Origin: Nonomuraea rubra
GTDB taxonomy: Bacteria; Actinomycetota; Actinomycetes; Streptosporangiales; Streptosporangiaceae
DNA length: 64,000 nt
Assembly: GCF_014207985.1 (NCBI RefSeq)
Contig: NZ_JACHMI010000001.1
Span: forward strand, 6,059,001 to 6,123,000
Direction: 5' to 3'
In this document: one piece after another, positions 1-8,112 of the stretch
Numbering within the stretch: position 1 is the first letter of the stretch
Layout of the letters: each line of letters begins with the position of its first letter
Notes under the pieces: generated by a model
Seen by the model: only the letters and a program-made list of their open reading frames with translations
Database searches by the model: none
What the model was told of the DNA's origin: nothing
Position numbers and translations under genes: made by a program

Positions 1-499
1 CGGCCGACAGGTACATGCCGAGGATGCCCCCGCCGCCGGCGACGCCGGTCCACACGCCGATCGCCTTGGAACGTTCCTCATCGGGGAAGGTGGAGGTGAT
101 GACGGCGAGCGTGACCGGCATGATCATCGCCGCGCCGGCGCCGCTGAGGAGCCGCGCGGCGAGCATGACCTGCGAGGAGGGGGCGAGGCCGGCCGCCGCG
201 CCGGCCACGCCGAAGACGAGCAGGCCCGCGATGAGCATCGGCCTGCGGCCCCACCGGTCGCCCAGCGCGCCGAGCGGCAGGAGCAGCGCGGCCAGCGTGA
301 GGGTGTAGACGTTGATGATCCACAGGACTTCGCTCTGGGAGGCGCCGAAGGCGGCGGTGAGCTGCGGCTGGGCGACGTTCAGGCCGGACACCGAGGCGAT
401 GACCGCCATGAGGGCGAGGCAGACGGTGATCAGGATGGTGCGGCGGTGGCGCGGGTCGTGGATGGTCGCATCGCGGGCCGCCACGGGCGAGGTGGTCAC
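1..499 (-). CDS. MFS transporter, DHA2-type drug exporter, N-terminal part
   Basis: This gene runs off the left edge; only the first 166 or so codons are present. It starts at a GTG at 499 preceded by an AAAGGAA ribosome site. The translated part has a short cytoplasmic tail, four to five hydrophobic segments and the family loop 2-3 motif GALGDRWGRRPMLIAG, followed by a segment rich in Gly/Ala like the antiporter motif C of 14-helix exporters (EmrB/QacA). Such proteins export drugs with proton exchange. It lies 81 bp after the methyltransferase gene on the same strand, so the two are probably co-transcribed and controlled by the divergent XRE regulator. Substrate unknown. Confidence 0.85.
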   Translation of the reverse strand, partial: MTTSPVAARDATIHDPRHRRTILITVCLALMAVIASVSGLNVAQPQLTAAFGASQSEVLWIINVYTLTLAALLLPLGALGDRWGRRPMLIAGLLVFGVAGAAAGLAPSSQVMLAARLLSGAGAAMIMPVTLAVITSTFPDEERSKAIGVWTGVAGGGGILGMYLSA

Positions 500-580
500 G
501 GGGTTCCTTTCGCGGGAGGGCAGGAGGGGTCGGCGCCGGAGCGGCGGGGCCCTGGCGCTGGTGGACGGGGGGGGTCGGGG

Positions 581-1309
581 CTACCGGTGGCGGGTGGCGC
601 GGACGACCACGTCGTGCAGGGGGACCGGGCGGCCTGGGAGGGTGCGCACGTGCTCTTGCGCGGTGACGATGTCCCACTGGGTGCGGGGCAGGCGGGCCGT
701 GATGGCGGCGGGGGTGGCCGACGCCTCGGCGGGCGGGTGGTGGCCGTGACCGGCGGCGGCGCCGCTGTGGGCCGCGCCGCTGTGAGCGTGGCCGGTGGCG
801 GCGCCCGGAGTGTGGGCGTGGCCGGCGGTGGGGCCGCCGGCGCCGGGGGCGTCGTGGGTATGGCCGAGGGTGTCGTGGGTGTGCAGGTGGCCGACGATGA
901 GCAGGGTGCCGCCGGGGGCGACCCAGCCGGCGATGCGGTCGTAGAAGTCCAGCTGCGGCATCGCGGGGTGGGCGTAGTGGGTCATGACCAGGTCGAACGG
1001 TGCGTCCGGGCGCCAGGTGGTGAGGTCGGCCCGCACCCAGTGCAGGCGTCCGGCGGCGTCGCCGGACGCCGGGCGCCTGGCGGCCGCGGCCAGGGCGTGG
1101 GAGGAGATGTCGGCCGCGGTGACGTGCCAGCCGCGCTCGGCGAGCCAGATCGCCTCGGCGCCGCTGCCGCACCCGGCGTCCAGGGCCGTGCCGGGTGCCA
1201 GGCCCACGGTTTCCGGGGCGAGGTACGGGTTCGGCGGGTGGCCGCCCATGGAGGCCTCTCCCCCGTGCCAGTGCTGCTCCCAGTAGTCCTTGTCGAAGGC
1301 GTGCGTCAT
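581..1309 (-). CDS. class I SAM-dependent methyltransferase with histidine-rich insert
   Basis: A 242-residue methyltransferase. The start chosen is ATG 1309, which has GAGGA upstream and begins MTHAFDKDYWEQHW, the usual opening of this TehB-like group. The SAM motif I is ALDAGCGSG at residues 42-50 and the acidic residue after strand 2 is AADIS near 66. Between the conserved VAPGGTLLIVGH segment and HHPPAEAS, residues 141-191 form a low-complexity insert with 13 histidines in HxH pairs. Family members usually have a short His-rich stretch here; this one is expanded and repetitive, possibly binding metal (inference). Its neighbours are the MFS exporter downstream and a divergent XRE/cupin regulator. 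Substrate unknown. Confidence 0.85.
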   Translation of the reverse strand: MTHAFDKDYWEQHWHGGEASMGGHPPNPYLAPETVGLAPGTALDAGCGSGAEAIWLAERGWHVTAADISSHALAAAARRPASGDAAGRLHWVRADLTTWRPDAPFDLVMTHYAHPAMPQLDFYDRIAGWVAPGGTLLIVGHLHTHDTLGHTHDAPGAGGPTAGHAHTPGAATGHAHSGAAHSGAAAGHGHHPPAEASATPAAITARLPRTQWDIVTAQEHVRTLPGRPVPLHDVVVRATRHR

Positions 1310-1390
1310 CGCTGGTGTTCCTCGTTCGCGGTGATGGGGTCGGGGTCGTTCCTCATGGTGGTGAACGACCCGGCGGATGCGCAAACCTTG

Positions 1391-1404
1391 TTGCCGAATG
1401 GCAA
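1391..1404. promoter_or_regulatory. palindromic operator candidate between methyltransferase and regulator
   Basis: TTGCC-GAAT-GGCAA is a perfect 5-bp inverted repeat, placed 10 bp before the regulator start and inside the divergent intergenic region. A partial second dyad (GCAA at 1381, TTGC at 1391) overlaps it. XRE/cupin regulators commonly repress themselves and a divergent neighbour, so this is the likely binding site. Inferred from position and symmetry only. Confidence 0.5.
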
Positions 1405-1413
1405 AATGGCGGG

Positions 1414-2010
1414 GTGGACGAAACCATTGACCGCACCCTCGACGCCGTCGGGCCGAGGCTGAAGCGCCTGCGGCTGCAGCGGGACGTGACGCTGGCCGAC
1501 CTCGCGACGCAGACCGGGATCTCCACCAGCACGCTGTCCCGGCTGGAGGCGGGCCTGCGGCGTCCCACGCTGGAGCAGCTGCTGCCGCTGGCGCGCGCCT
1601 ACGGGGTCACGCTGGACGAGCTCGTCGACGCGCCGCCGACCGGCGATCCCCGCATCAACCTGCGTCCCATCGCCTGCGGTGACGGCACGGTCGTCCTGCC
1701 GCTGACGCGCAGGCCGGGCGGGATCCAGGCCTACAAGTTCGTCCTGCCGGCCGGCGGGGACGACGCCGAGCCGGACCTGCGCACCCATGAGGGCTACGAC
1801 TGGGTGTACGTGCTCAACGGGACCCTCCGTCTCGTGCTCGGGGAGCACGACCTGCTGCTCGAGCCCGGGCAGGCGGCGGAGTTCGACACGCGTACGCCAC
1901 ACTGGTTCGGGGCCGCCGGCGCCGGTCCGGTGGAGTTCCTGAGTCTCATCGGCAAGCAGGGCGAGCGCGCGCACGTCCGTGCCGCGCCGAAGGGCGCGCC
2001 GGGCGGATGA
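1414..2010 (+). CDS. XRE-family regulator with C-terminal cupin
   Basis: A 198-residue regulator. Upstream codons are open, but the first sensible start is GTG 1414 (VDETIDRTLDAVGPRLKRLR). Residues about 10-65 form the helix-turn-helix (TLADLATQTGISTSTLSRLE, then RRPTLEQLLPLARAYGVTLDELV). Residues about 100-185 form a cupin barrel with HEGYDWVYVLNGTLRLVLGE, which in this family senses a small ligand. It is divergent from the methyltransferase-MFS pair, suggesting ligand-responsive control of that export/modification unit. Confident on family, not on ligand. Confidence 0.9.
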   Translation: MDETIDRTLDAVGPRLKRLRLQRDVTLADLATQTGISTSTLSRLEAGLRRPTLEQLLPLARAYGVTLDELVDAPPTGDPRINLRPIACGDGTVVLPLTRRPGGIQAYKFVLPAGGDDAEPDLRTHEGYDWVYVLNGTLRLVLGEHDLLLEPGQAAEFDTRTPHWFGAAGAGPVEFLSLIGKQGERAHVRAAPKGAPGG

Positions 2011-2036
2011 ACGGGCGGATGAACGGGCGGATGAAT
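2001..2036. repeat. three tandem copies of a 12-bp unit
   Basis: GGGCGGATGAAC occurs three times in a row (2001, 2013, 2025; the last copy ends in T). The first copy contains the stop codon of the XRE gene, so the array extends into the 3' untranslated region. Probably replication slippage; no function is evident. Confidence 0.85.
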
Positions 2037-2050
2037 CGGCACTCAGCGGG

Positions 2051-2096
2051 CGGTGGCCGCGCGGCGGCCCGATGGGGGACGCCCGCGCGGCCACCG
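2051..2096. terminator. hairpin, candidate terminator
   Basis: CGGTGGCCGCGCGG at 2051-2064 pairs perfectly with CCGCGCGGCCACCG at 2083-2096 around an 18-nt loop. It lies 41 bp after the XRE stop and between convergent genes, where a bidirectional terminator is expected. There is no U-tract, which is common in actinomycetes. Confidence 0.55.
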
Positions 2097-2239
2097 GTCA
2101 CCTGCCGCCCGTCGCCCGGCCGCTGGACATCAGGGTGACGATCGCGTCCAGGTCGTTGGTCTGGCAACGCCGATCACAGCATGGGCCGGGGCCGCCCGGC
2201 GAGCGACTTTCCCGGCCATGCTCAGAGTGGTGCGTGCGT

Positions 2240-2971
2240 TCAGTCGACGACGGCGCCGCCGGTGAGGTTGACCTCGGTGGCGGTCATCGTCGCGGCACGG
2301 CCGGAGGCGACGAAGGCCGCGGCGTTGGCGACGTCTTCCAGTCGCGGCCGGCGGTGGAGCAGGGTGAGGTTCGCCTCCGGGTCGTCGCCGGGCGGCTTGG
2401 ACGGGTCGGGTGAGCCGGGAGACAGCAGCCAGCAGACCCGGATGCCGTGCGGGCCGAGCTCGGCGGCAAGCTGGCGGCACAGGCCGGCGAGGGCGGACCA
2501 GGCGACGTGCGAGCCACCGAGGAGCGGGATGGCTTCCCGGCCCCCGCCCATGGCCAGGATCACGCCGGTGCGGCGGCCGATCATGTGGCGAGCGACGGCG
2601 GTGGCCACGGTCAGGTGGGTGGTGACGGCCTTGGTGACGGTGCGCAGCACGTCGTCGGCGGCCATGCCGATGAGCGGGGTGCCGTGCAGGTCGTCGTTGG
2701 ACGTGGCGTTGAAGGCGATGTCGATGCCCGCGCAGCGCTGGGCGACGGTGTCGGCGTGCTGCTCGACCGCGGCCCGGTCGGTCGCATCGAGCGGGGCGGC
2801 CTCGGCGCGTCCCCCGGTCTGGGAGATGGCGTGGGCCAGGTCCTCCAGAGGTTCGCGGGTGCGTCCGGTCAGGTGGACGGTGGCGCCTTCGCCGGCGAAG
2901 ACGCGGGCGACCGCGGAGCCGATCGCTCCGGCGCCGCCGTAGACGATGGCGGTCTTGTTCTCCAGCAGCAT
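2240..2971 (-). CDS. SDR-family protein lacking the catalytic Ser-Tyr-Lys
   Basis: A 243-residue short-chain dehydrogenase fold protein; ATG 2971 has GAAGGGA nine bases upstream. The nucleotide-binding motif GGAGAIG (residues 12-18) and an NNAG-like FNATS (88-92) are present. The catalytic part is not: where the family has Ser, then YxxxK, this protein has GGG (142-144), Ser154 and Trp158 in place of Tyr and Lys, although the following segment ([16 protein letters not shown]) aligns well. It may therefore bind NAD(P) without normal dehydrogenase chemistry, as a regulator or a different enzyme (inference). It stands alone, convergent with the XRE gene. Confidence 0.8.
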   Translation of the reverse strand: MLLENKTAIVYGGAGAIGSAVARVFAGEGATVHLTGRTREPLEDLAHAISQTGGRAEAAPLDATDRAAVEQHADTVAQRCAGIDIAFNATSNDDLHGTPLIGMAADDVLRTVTKAVTTHLTVATAVARHMIGRRTGVILAMGGGREAIPLLGGSHVAWSALAGLCRQLAAELGPHGIRVCWLLSPGSPDPSKPPGDDPEANLTLLHRRPRLEDVANAAAFVASGRAATMTATEVNLTGGAVVD

Positions 2972-3464
2972 GACGATCCCTTCTCCGGCGCATGGGGGCG
3001 GTGATCGGTGGCCGCACAGGTACTCTTCGCTGAACCAGGCAGGGCTAAACGCCCGCTCAGGACGCCCGGCAGGTGACGTCACGCGCCGGCATCGTGCCGT
3101 CGGCCGGCCCACTCGTGGCGGATGGTGCCCGTGGTCCGCCGGACGCGGGAGGAGCATCCCTGGTGGAACGACCCGGTGGCGGATTCGCCGCTGGGGCGGA
3201 GCGGGCCAGGAACGTGATGGCCCACGCGGTGGTGGAGTTCTACAATCCCGCGCAGCTACGCGGCCTGCAGCGGCTGAACGTCCTCCACCAGCAGGAAGCG
3301 GACACCGGCGATCCGGCGGAACGATGAACCGGCCCGATCCGCGGCACCTGCCGCCGCAAGCCGAACAAGCAGCTCACCGTGCGCGTGTCCCGGCTGCCGC
3401 GAACGCGAGTGGTCAAACGGCCGGTTTCAGGTATCCGCCGGCCGTCAGGCCCGCGAAGGCGGCA
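2972..3464. other. 493-bp stretch without a clear gene
   Basis: This holds the promoter region of the SDR gene and a GTGACGTCAC palindrome at 3073-3082. An open frame runs from 3073 to 3327 on the + strand, but its translation resembles nothing I recognise and its first half looks non-coding. It directly precedes the Tn3 transposase remnant and may be debris from the same element. Confidence 0.4.
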
Positions 3465-3830
3465 TCGGCGTCGGTCAGCTGGGATGTGATCGGCCGCCAC
3501 TACGATCAGATGATCAAGTGCGCGACCGCGTTGCGGCTCAAGACCGCCGAGGCCCGCCAGATGCTGCGCCGCTTCACCCGCGGCTGCCCCGAGCATCCCA
3601 CCTACCAGGCCATCGAAGAGCTGGGCCGCGTGGTCCGTACGGTATTCATCTGCGAGTACCTCGCGGACGAGGCGCTGCGTCAGGATCCAGACCGTCGTGC
3701 GCGATGCGAAGTGGCGCAAGAGACTGACCCCGATCGTTCTGCGCGGCCTTTCCGTAACTGTTTGGACCCCACCTGAACCTGTACGGCAGGCTGGAACTGG
3801 ACCTGAATCTAGGCGGCGCCGAGCAACGGC
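3465..3830 (+). pseudogene. tnpA: Tn3-family transposase, C-terminal remnant
   Basis: The segment [20 protein letters not shown] and then [39 protein letters not shown] matches the C-terminal catalytic part of Tn3-family DDE transposases. The frame then jumps: the next recognisable piece, [13 protein letters not shown], comes about 60 residues later in the intact family, so there is an internal deletion. A further frameshift leads to [13 protein letters not shown] near 3772-3810, matching the family's extreme C-terminus (…NPYGRFxLDM…). Everything upstream of about residue 800 of a normal transposase is missing. Non-functional. It lies just ahead of the ABC exporter operon. Confidence 0.8.
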
Positions 3831-3954
3831 AAGGCGACGGCGATGCCGCGGCCGCCGGCGAAGGCCGGCGAAGTCTTCCGCAGGAGGTGACTGTGACTGC
3901 TGCGCGGTCCAGGGACTGTGAAGCGGAAGTTCTCCAAGGGAGAGGGGGTTTCTG

Positions 3955-4113
3955 ATGCCCGGCAGAGGCCTACCCCGGTGGAGCAGCGTGCCGGCCGCCA
4001 TCCTCGCCGCGGCGGTGCTCGCTACAGTGGAGGCACTCCGATCATGGCGCCAGCCGGCTCTGGCATCGGATGTTCGTCAATTGACTGCCACAACCCCATC
4101 GGTGGCCATATGA
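3955..4113 (+). CDS. small predicted membrane protein, coupled to ABC ATPase
   Basis: A 52-codon frame opens at ATG 3955 behind a purine-rich GGAGAGG site and ends in TGA at 4111-4113, overlapping the ATG of the ABC ATPase (ATGA). The translation has one hydrophobic stretch, VPAAILAAAVLATVEAL, followed by a hydrophilic tail. I do not recognise a family. The stop-start overlap supports both this frame being translated and the ATPase start at 4110. It could be a small accessory subunit, or a leader frame needed only for coupling. Not proven to be a protein. Confidence 0.45.
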   Translation: MPGRGLPRWSSVPAAILAAAVLATVEALRSWRQPALASDVRQLTATTPSVAI

Positions 4114-4913
4114 CTGAAGAGCGTAGTGAGAATGCCCAACCGCCAGCGGGCGATGAGCGGTTACCCGCGTTGGAGGTTCGGGGCCTGAGAAAGGCGTTCG
4201 GTGACGTGGTCGCCGTGGAGCGGGTGGACCTGACGGTGCCGAGTGGTTCGTTCTTCGGGCTGGTCGGGCCGAACGGGGCGGGCAAGACCACCTCTTTGTC
4301 CATGGCGGTCGGGCTCCTGCGCCCCGACGCCGGGGCGGCACGGGTGTTCGGCGTGGATGTCTGGGCCGAGCCCGTGCGGGCCAAGACGATGCTCGGCGTG
4401 CTGCCGGACGGCCTGGCGATGCCCGAACGGCTGACCGGCCGGGAGATGCTCACGTATCTGGGGCTGTTGCACGGTCTGGAGGCCACCGTGGTCGCCGCGC
4501 GCGCCGAGGAGCTGTTGACGGTGATGGAGCTGGACGGCGCCGAGCGGACGCTGGTCGGCAACTACTCCGCCGGCATGCGCAAGAAGATCGGCCTGGCCAC
4601 CGCACTGCTGCACGGTCCTCGGCTGCTGGTCCTGGACGAGCCGTTCGAGGCGGTGGACCCGGTCTCGTCGATGACGATCAAGGCGATCCTCCAGCAGTTC
4701 GTCCGCCGAGGCGGCTCCGTGGTGGTCTCCAGTCACTCCATGGCGTTGGTCGAGCTGCTCTGCGACCAGGTAGCGGTGATCGCCGCGGGCAGAACGGTCG
4801 CCGAGGGCACCCTTGACGAGGTGCGCGACGGCGCCAGCCTGGAGGACACCTTCGTGCGACTGGTCGGCGCGTCGAGCCCGGGTGAGCAAGGACTCTCGTG
4901 GTTGGCGTTCTGA
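4110..4913 (+). CDS. ABC transporter ATP-binding protein
   Basis: A 267-residue ATPase of the ABC-2 exporter type. Walker A GPNGAGKT is at residues 53-60, the signature is NYSAGMRKK (151-159, diverged from LSGGQ but usual for this subclass), Walker B LLVLDEPF is at 172-179 and the switch His lies in SSHSM. The start at ATG 4110 is chosen because it overlaps the stop of the preceding small ORF. The last 16 bases overlap the permease start, so both are made together. It powers export through the neighbouring membrane protein; substrate unknown. Confidence 0.9.
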   Translation: MTEERSENAQPPAGDERLPALEVRGLRKAFGDVVAVERVDLTVPSGSFFGLVGPNGAGKTTSLSMAVGLLRPDAGAARVFGVDVWAEPVRAKTMLGVLPDGLAMPERLTGREMLTYLGLLHGLEATVVAARAEELLTVMELDGAERTLVGNYSAGMRKKIGLATALLHGPRLLVLDEPFEAVDPVSSMTIKAILQQFVRRGGSVVVSSHSMALVELLCDQVAVIAAGRTVAEGTLDEVRDGASLEDTFVRLVGASSPGEQGLSWLAF

Positions 4914-6817
4914 TCCGGATGAAGCTCGCGATGCTCCGGAACTCGATGACCGCAGGACACGCGGCAGAGATGACCCTGGGCGCCGTGCTCGGCCTGCTGA
5001 CCGCGTCGGGCACGATCATGGTGGCGGTGAACGACGCGGCCATCTCCGCCGATGTGCTCGCGGCCGTGTTCGCCGGGTGGGCGCTCGGCTGGGTCCTCGG
5101 CCCGCTGTTCGCCGGCGGCGAGAAGAACGACCTGCGGCCCGAACACCTCACCCGCGTTCCGATGACGTCCAGGACGATGGCGAGCGGCCTGTTCGGCGTG
5201 TCGTTGTTCAGCATCGGGGCCGCGGTCACGCTGCTCGCGCTGCTCGCCCTCGTCGTGTTCGGCGCCCGGCTCGGTCCCGGGCCGGCGCTGGTCGCGGTGG
5301 TTACGGTGCCGGCCATGCTCGCGACGCTGGTGCTCTGCTCACGGATCACGGTCGCGCTGGTCGGCGAGACGATGCGCTCCCGGCTCGGCGCGGCGATGAT
5401 CGCCATGCCGTGGGCGGTGATCGTGGCGTGCGCCTCGAACATCGGCATCCTGCTCGTCGTGCTCGGCCAGTCCCAGCTGCTGCGTGGCGGCTGGCCGGCC
5501 TGGCTGCCGATCACCCTGCGGGTGCTGCCCTCCGGCTGGGGCATCGCGGCCGTCGAGGCGTCGAGCCGATCCGACTGGCTGGTGGCGGGCGGCGCCCTGG
5601 TCGCGCTCATCGCGCTGGTCGGCGGCCTGCTGGCGTTGTGGTCGAGGCTGCTGCACCGCCGCATCACGGGTGCGCTTGGCGCGCCGGCCGTCCGGCCGAA
5701 GGCGTCCACCCGATCCCTGCTCGGACGGTTGCCCTCGACCAGGCTCGGCGCCGTCATCGGCAAGGAGCTGCGGACGTGGCCGAGGGACATGCTGCGGACC
5801 TACTTCTGGTTCTTCGCCCTGTGGTTCAGCATCGCCTACACCGCGCTGCCGCTGCTCGCGGGCGTCACGGCCTACCTGCCCTGGGCAGGCATCGCGCTGG
5901 TGGTCATCGCCGCGGCGTGCTCGGCGAACCTCTACAGCGCCGACGGCAGCGCGCTGTGGCTGACGCTGATGACCCCGGGCGTCGAGCGGGCGGACGTGCG
6001 GGGCCGCCAGACGGCGTGGCTGCTGGTCACCGTGCCGGTGGCCGTGGCGCTCACCGTGATCGGAGTCCTGATCAACGGGCAGAGCCGGCTCTGGCCGTGG
6101 ACACTCGGCATCCTCGCCAGCTCGATCGGGACCGGAGCCGGCCTGCTGGCGCTGCTGTCGGTCATGGTACCCATCCGGATGCCCGACGCCCACCGCCGCA
6201 GCGCGAACCCCGCCACCGACAGCGGCAACCTCACCGGGCTGGTCTGGACGATGATCGGCGCCTCGGTCGCGGCCGCGCTGCCCGTCGCCGCGCTCGTGCT
6301 CGTGGGCACGTTACGCGACGACCCGCTGCTGCGGTGGTCCGGTCTCCCCCTCGGCCTGGCCATCGGCGGACTGTGCATGTGGTTGTTCGGGCGGCTGGCC
6401 TACCGCAGGCTCGAGACGAACGGACCCGAACTGCTGGAGAAGCTGCGTGGCGGGAACCCGAACCTCCGCCCGCGGCCCGGGGAGCCCAAGGTCGTCCTGG
6501 TCGAGCCGCCAGGCGGGACCGGTATGCGCCTCACCGCCAGCCTGTGTCTCGGCGGCGGGTGGGTTCCGATGGCCTCCGGCGTGATCTCGTTGATCCTGAT
6601 CTCCCAAGGCGGTACCTCGCAGACGCTGTGGACCTTCGCGACGCGGCTGCCCGAGCCGCTGCCCGTTCCGGTCGCGATCCTGCTGATCGGGCTGAGCGTG
6701 CTCATCTACGCCACCGGCGTGCGCACCCTGCTGACGCTGCGCAGACGCCGGCGTGAACCGACGCGGATCCCGGCGTCCGGCGCACCAGCAGGACAGTTGC
6801 CGCGCCCGCGGTCATGA
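4898..6817 (+). CDS. ABC transporter membrane protein
   Basis: A 639-residue integral membrane protein beginning at GTG 4898 with AAGGA six bases upstream, inside the end of the ATPase gene. About twelve hydrophobic segments are visible, in two halves separated by a cytoplasmic stretch near residues 255-290 (RRITGALGAPAVRPKAST). The size and the partner ATPase fit a one-chain ABC-2 type exporter permease. It is the last gene of the three-ORF operon starting at 3955. Downstream lies a recombinase remnant, so the operon sits between decayed mobile-element pieces. Confidence 0.85.
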   Translation: MVGVLIRMKLAMLRNSMTAGHAAEMTLGAVLGLLTASGTIMVAVNDAAISADVLAAVFAGWALGWVLGPLFAGGEKNDLRPEHLTRVPMTSRTMASGLFGVSLFSIGAAVTLLALLALVVFGARLGPGPALVAVVTVPAMLATLVLCSRITVALVGETMRSRLGAAMIAMPWAVIVACASNIGILLVVLGQSQLLRGGWPAWLPITLRVLPSGWGIAAVEASSRSDWLVAGGALVALIALVGGLLALWSRLLHRRITGALGAPAVRPKASTRSLLGRLPSTRLGAVIGKELRTWPRDMLRTYFWFFALWFSIAYTALPLLAGVTAYLPWAGIALVVIAAACSANLYSADGSALWLTLMTPGVERADVRGRQTAWLLVTVPVAVALTVIGVLINGQSRLWPWTLGILASSIGTGAGLLALLSVMVPIRMPDAHRRSANPATDSGNLTGLVWTMIGASVAAALPVAALVLVGTLRDDPLLRWSGLPLGLAIGGLCMWLFGRLAYRRLETNGPELLEKLRGGNPNLRPRPGEPKVVLVEPPGGTGMRLTASLCLGGGWVPMASGVISLILISQGGTSQTLWTFATRLPEPLPVPVAILLIGLSVLIYATGVRTLLTLRRRRREPTRIPASGAPAGQLPRPRS

Positions 6818-6914
6818 AGGCGGGGGATGTGAACCGCAAGACCTTCATCCGCACTGAGCGGGGTGCCGCCGCCTCCATCCCCCGGCGGGCCTCGCCCAGC
6901 TCGGGCGCCCGTAG

Positions 6915-7146
6915 CGGTCCCCACGGTGGTGTACGCCGCCGGCAGGTTCTACGACATGACCGCCTGCGCGAGGGCCCTGCGGATCGCGGTGTGGCGGTGC
7001 CTGAGATCGCAGCCGAGCTGATCATCCCCACCGGCAAGAACAACGGCAGCAACCCCTCCGTGGCCAGCGTCTATCGCGCGCTGGCCGATACCGGCGCCAC
7101 CCCCGCGCATGACGACGATGGCCCGAACTCTGCCCTGCGCCGCTGA
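6915..7146 (+). pseudogene. serine recombinase (Tn3-type resolvase) C-terminal remnant
   Basis: VYAAGRFYDMTACARALR, then after a one-frame shift GVAVPEIAAELIIPTGKN and PSVASVYRALAD, match the C-terminal helix-turn-helix end of resolvase/invertase-type recombinases found beside actinobacterial Tn3 transposases. The catalytic N-terminal domain is missing and the frame is broken near 6985. Non-functional. With the transposase remnant at 3465 on the same strand, it suggests that the ABC exporter once lay inside, or was captured between, parts of a Tn3-type transposon. Confidence 0.7.
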
Positions 7147-7386
7147 AGTCGGTTACTGAGGGGGTTACTTTTCCTCTGGTGGCATCAACCCGGGCGCCGG
7201 GCCTCTACCGGCTCGTCACCGCCGGCGTTTCCGCCCGGCAGCTCCAGCAGGACCCACCGGCCCGTCCGTCTCACTCAGCTGTGTCCACGCGCCGGCCCCG
7301 GCCTCATCCATGAGCGCTTGCGCCGACATGATGGGGGGCCGCCCGGTAGCCGTGCAGGCGGAACGCCGGCCGACATGCGGTACATT

Positions 7387-7400
7387 GTTACCATGGTAAC
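7387..7400. promoter_or_regulatory. perfect 14-bp palindrome over a start codon
   Basis: GTTACCATGGTAAC is its own reverse complement and contains the ATG (7393) of the next gene. TACATT at 7381-7386 is a plausible -10 element seven bases before that ATG, which would give a leaderless transcript. A repressor bound here would block both RNA polymerase and translation. Palindrome seen directly; function inferred. Confidence 0.5.
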
Positions 7401-7635
7401 AGTGGAGCGTACTCAGACGGGCCTCCGGCTCGAGAAGAACGTGCTCAAGGTGCTCAAGGGACTGGCCGAGTACCTGGACATCTCGCTCGGTGACCTGGTG
7501 GAGGGCATCGCGCTGCACTCCTTCGACGGCAAGGCGCCGTTCACGCCCGAAACCCTGGTCAAGATCGAGCAGCTCAAGGCCGTGTACGGCCTGACGCTGA
7601 CCTCCGCCGACGCGCACCGGCTGACCGAGCGATGA
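7393..7635 (+). CDS. small protein resembling ribbon-helix-helix regulators
   Basis: An 80-residue protein (an in-frame ATG at 7375 is the alternative start). I do not recognise a named family, but residues 4-40 (TERT-like strand followed by GLRLEKNVLKVLKGLAEYLD and ISLGDLVEGIALHSF) have the strand-helix-helix pattern of CopG/Arc-type DNA-binding proteins. The ATG lies in a perfect palindrome and has no ribosome site, favouring leaderless translation. Its stop overlaps the start of the SRPBCC gene (ATGA), so the two are an operon. Autoregulation through the palindrome is a reasonable guess. Confidence 0.7.
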   Translation: MVTVERTQTGLRLEKNVLKVLKGLAEYLDISLGDLVEGIALHSFDGKAPFTPETLVKIEQLKAVYGLTLTSADAHRLTER

Positions 7636-8099
7636 GCGGCGCGCAGTACACCCTCACCGGAAGGCTGGCGGTCGCGCTGCCGCCCGAGGCGGCGTTCACG
7701 CTGTTCACGCCGCGCGGCGAGGAGCTCTGGGTGGCCGGATGGCGGCCCCGTTTCCCGATGGGGACCAGCGATGACTCCGCCCCCGGCACCGTCTTCGAGA
7801 CCGGCACGGACGACGAGCTGACCATCTGGGTGGTGGCCGCGCGCGAGCCTGGACGGCGCGTCTCGTACGCCAGGGTGACGCCCGGTTCCCGGGCCGGGAC
7901 CGTCACGGTCGAGGTGGACGCGGACGGGCAGGGCGGCAGCACCGTACGGGTCACCTACGAACTGACCGCACTCACGCCGCAGAGCCAGGGACCTCTGCGC
8001 GAGTTCGCCGGGAGCTATCGGGACTTCCTGCGGTCGTGGGAGGTGGACATCGCCCGCCATCTCGGGTCCCCGCCGCCGGCCCCGACCGTCCGGACGTAA
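7632..8099 (+). CDS. SRPBCC (START-like) domain protein
   Basis: A 155-residue protein with the pattern of polyketide cyclase/START-like ligand-binding folds: an N-terminal beta strand (YTLTGRLAVALPPEAAFTLF), the WVAGWRPRFP turn, alternating strands, and a long C-terminal helix (LREFAGSYRDFLRSWEVDIARHL). It is translationally coupled to the preceding small protein through an ATGA overlap. Such proteins bind hydrophobic small molecules in a cavity; the ligand here is unknown. Confidence 0.8.
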   Translation: MSGAQYTLTGRLAVALPPEAAFTLFTPRGEELWVAGWRPRFPMGTSDDSAPGTVFETGTDDELTIWVVAAREPGRRVSYARVTPGSRAGTVTVEVDADGQGGSTVRVTYELTALTPQSQGPLREFAGSYRDFLRSWEVDIARHLGSPPPAPTVRT

Positions 8100-8112
8100 A
8101 CGTGGACTCAGG

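Noticed and set aside
78..1172. 364-codon minus-strand frame spanning the MFS start and methyltransferase
   Set aside because: Almost pure Arg/Pro/His/Ala; both real genes are in other frames with proper starts and motifs.
3073..3327. 84-codon open frame before the Tn3 remnant
   Set aside because: No motif, no good ribosome site, first half looks non-coding; kept only as part of the described gap.
4813..6756. Long plus-strand frame overlapping the ABC permease
   Set aside because: Arg-rich, wrong frame, while the permease frame has clear membrane helices and a ribosome site.
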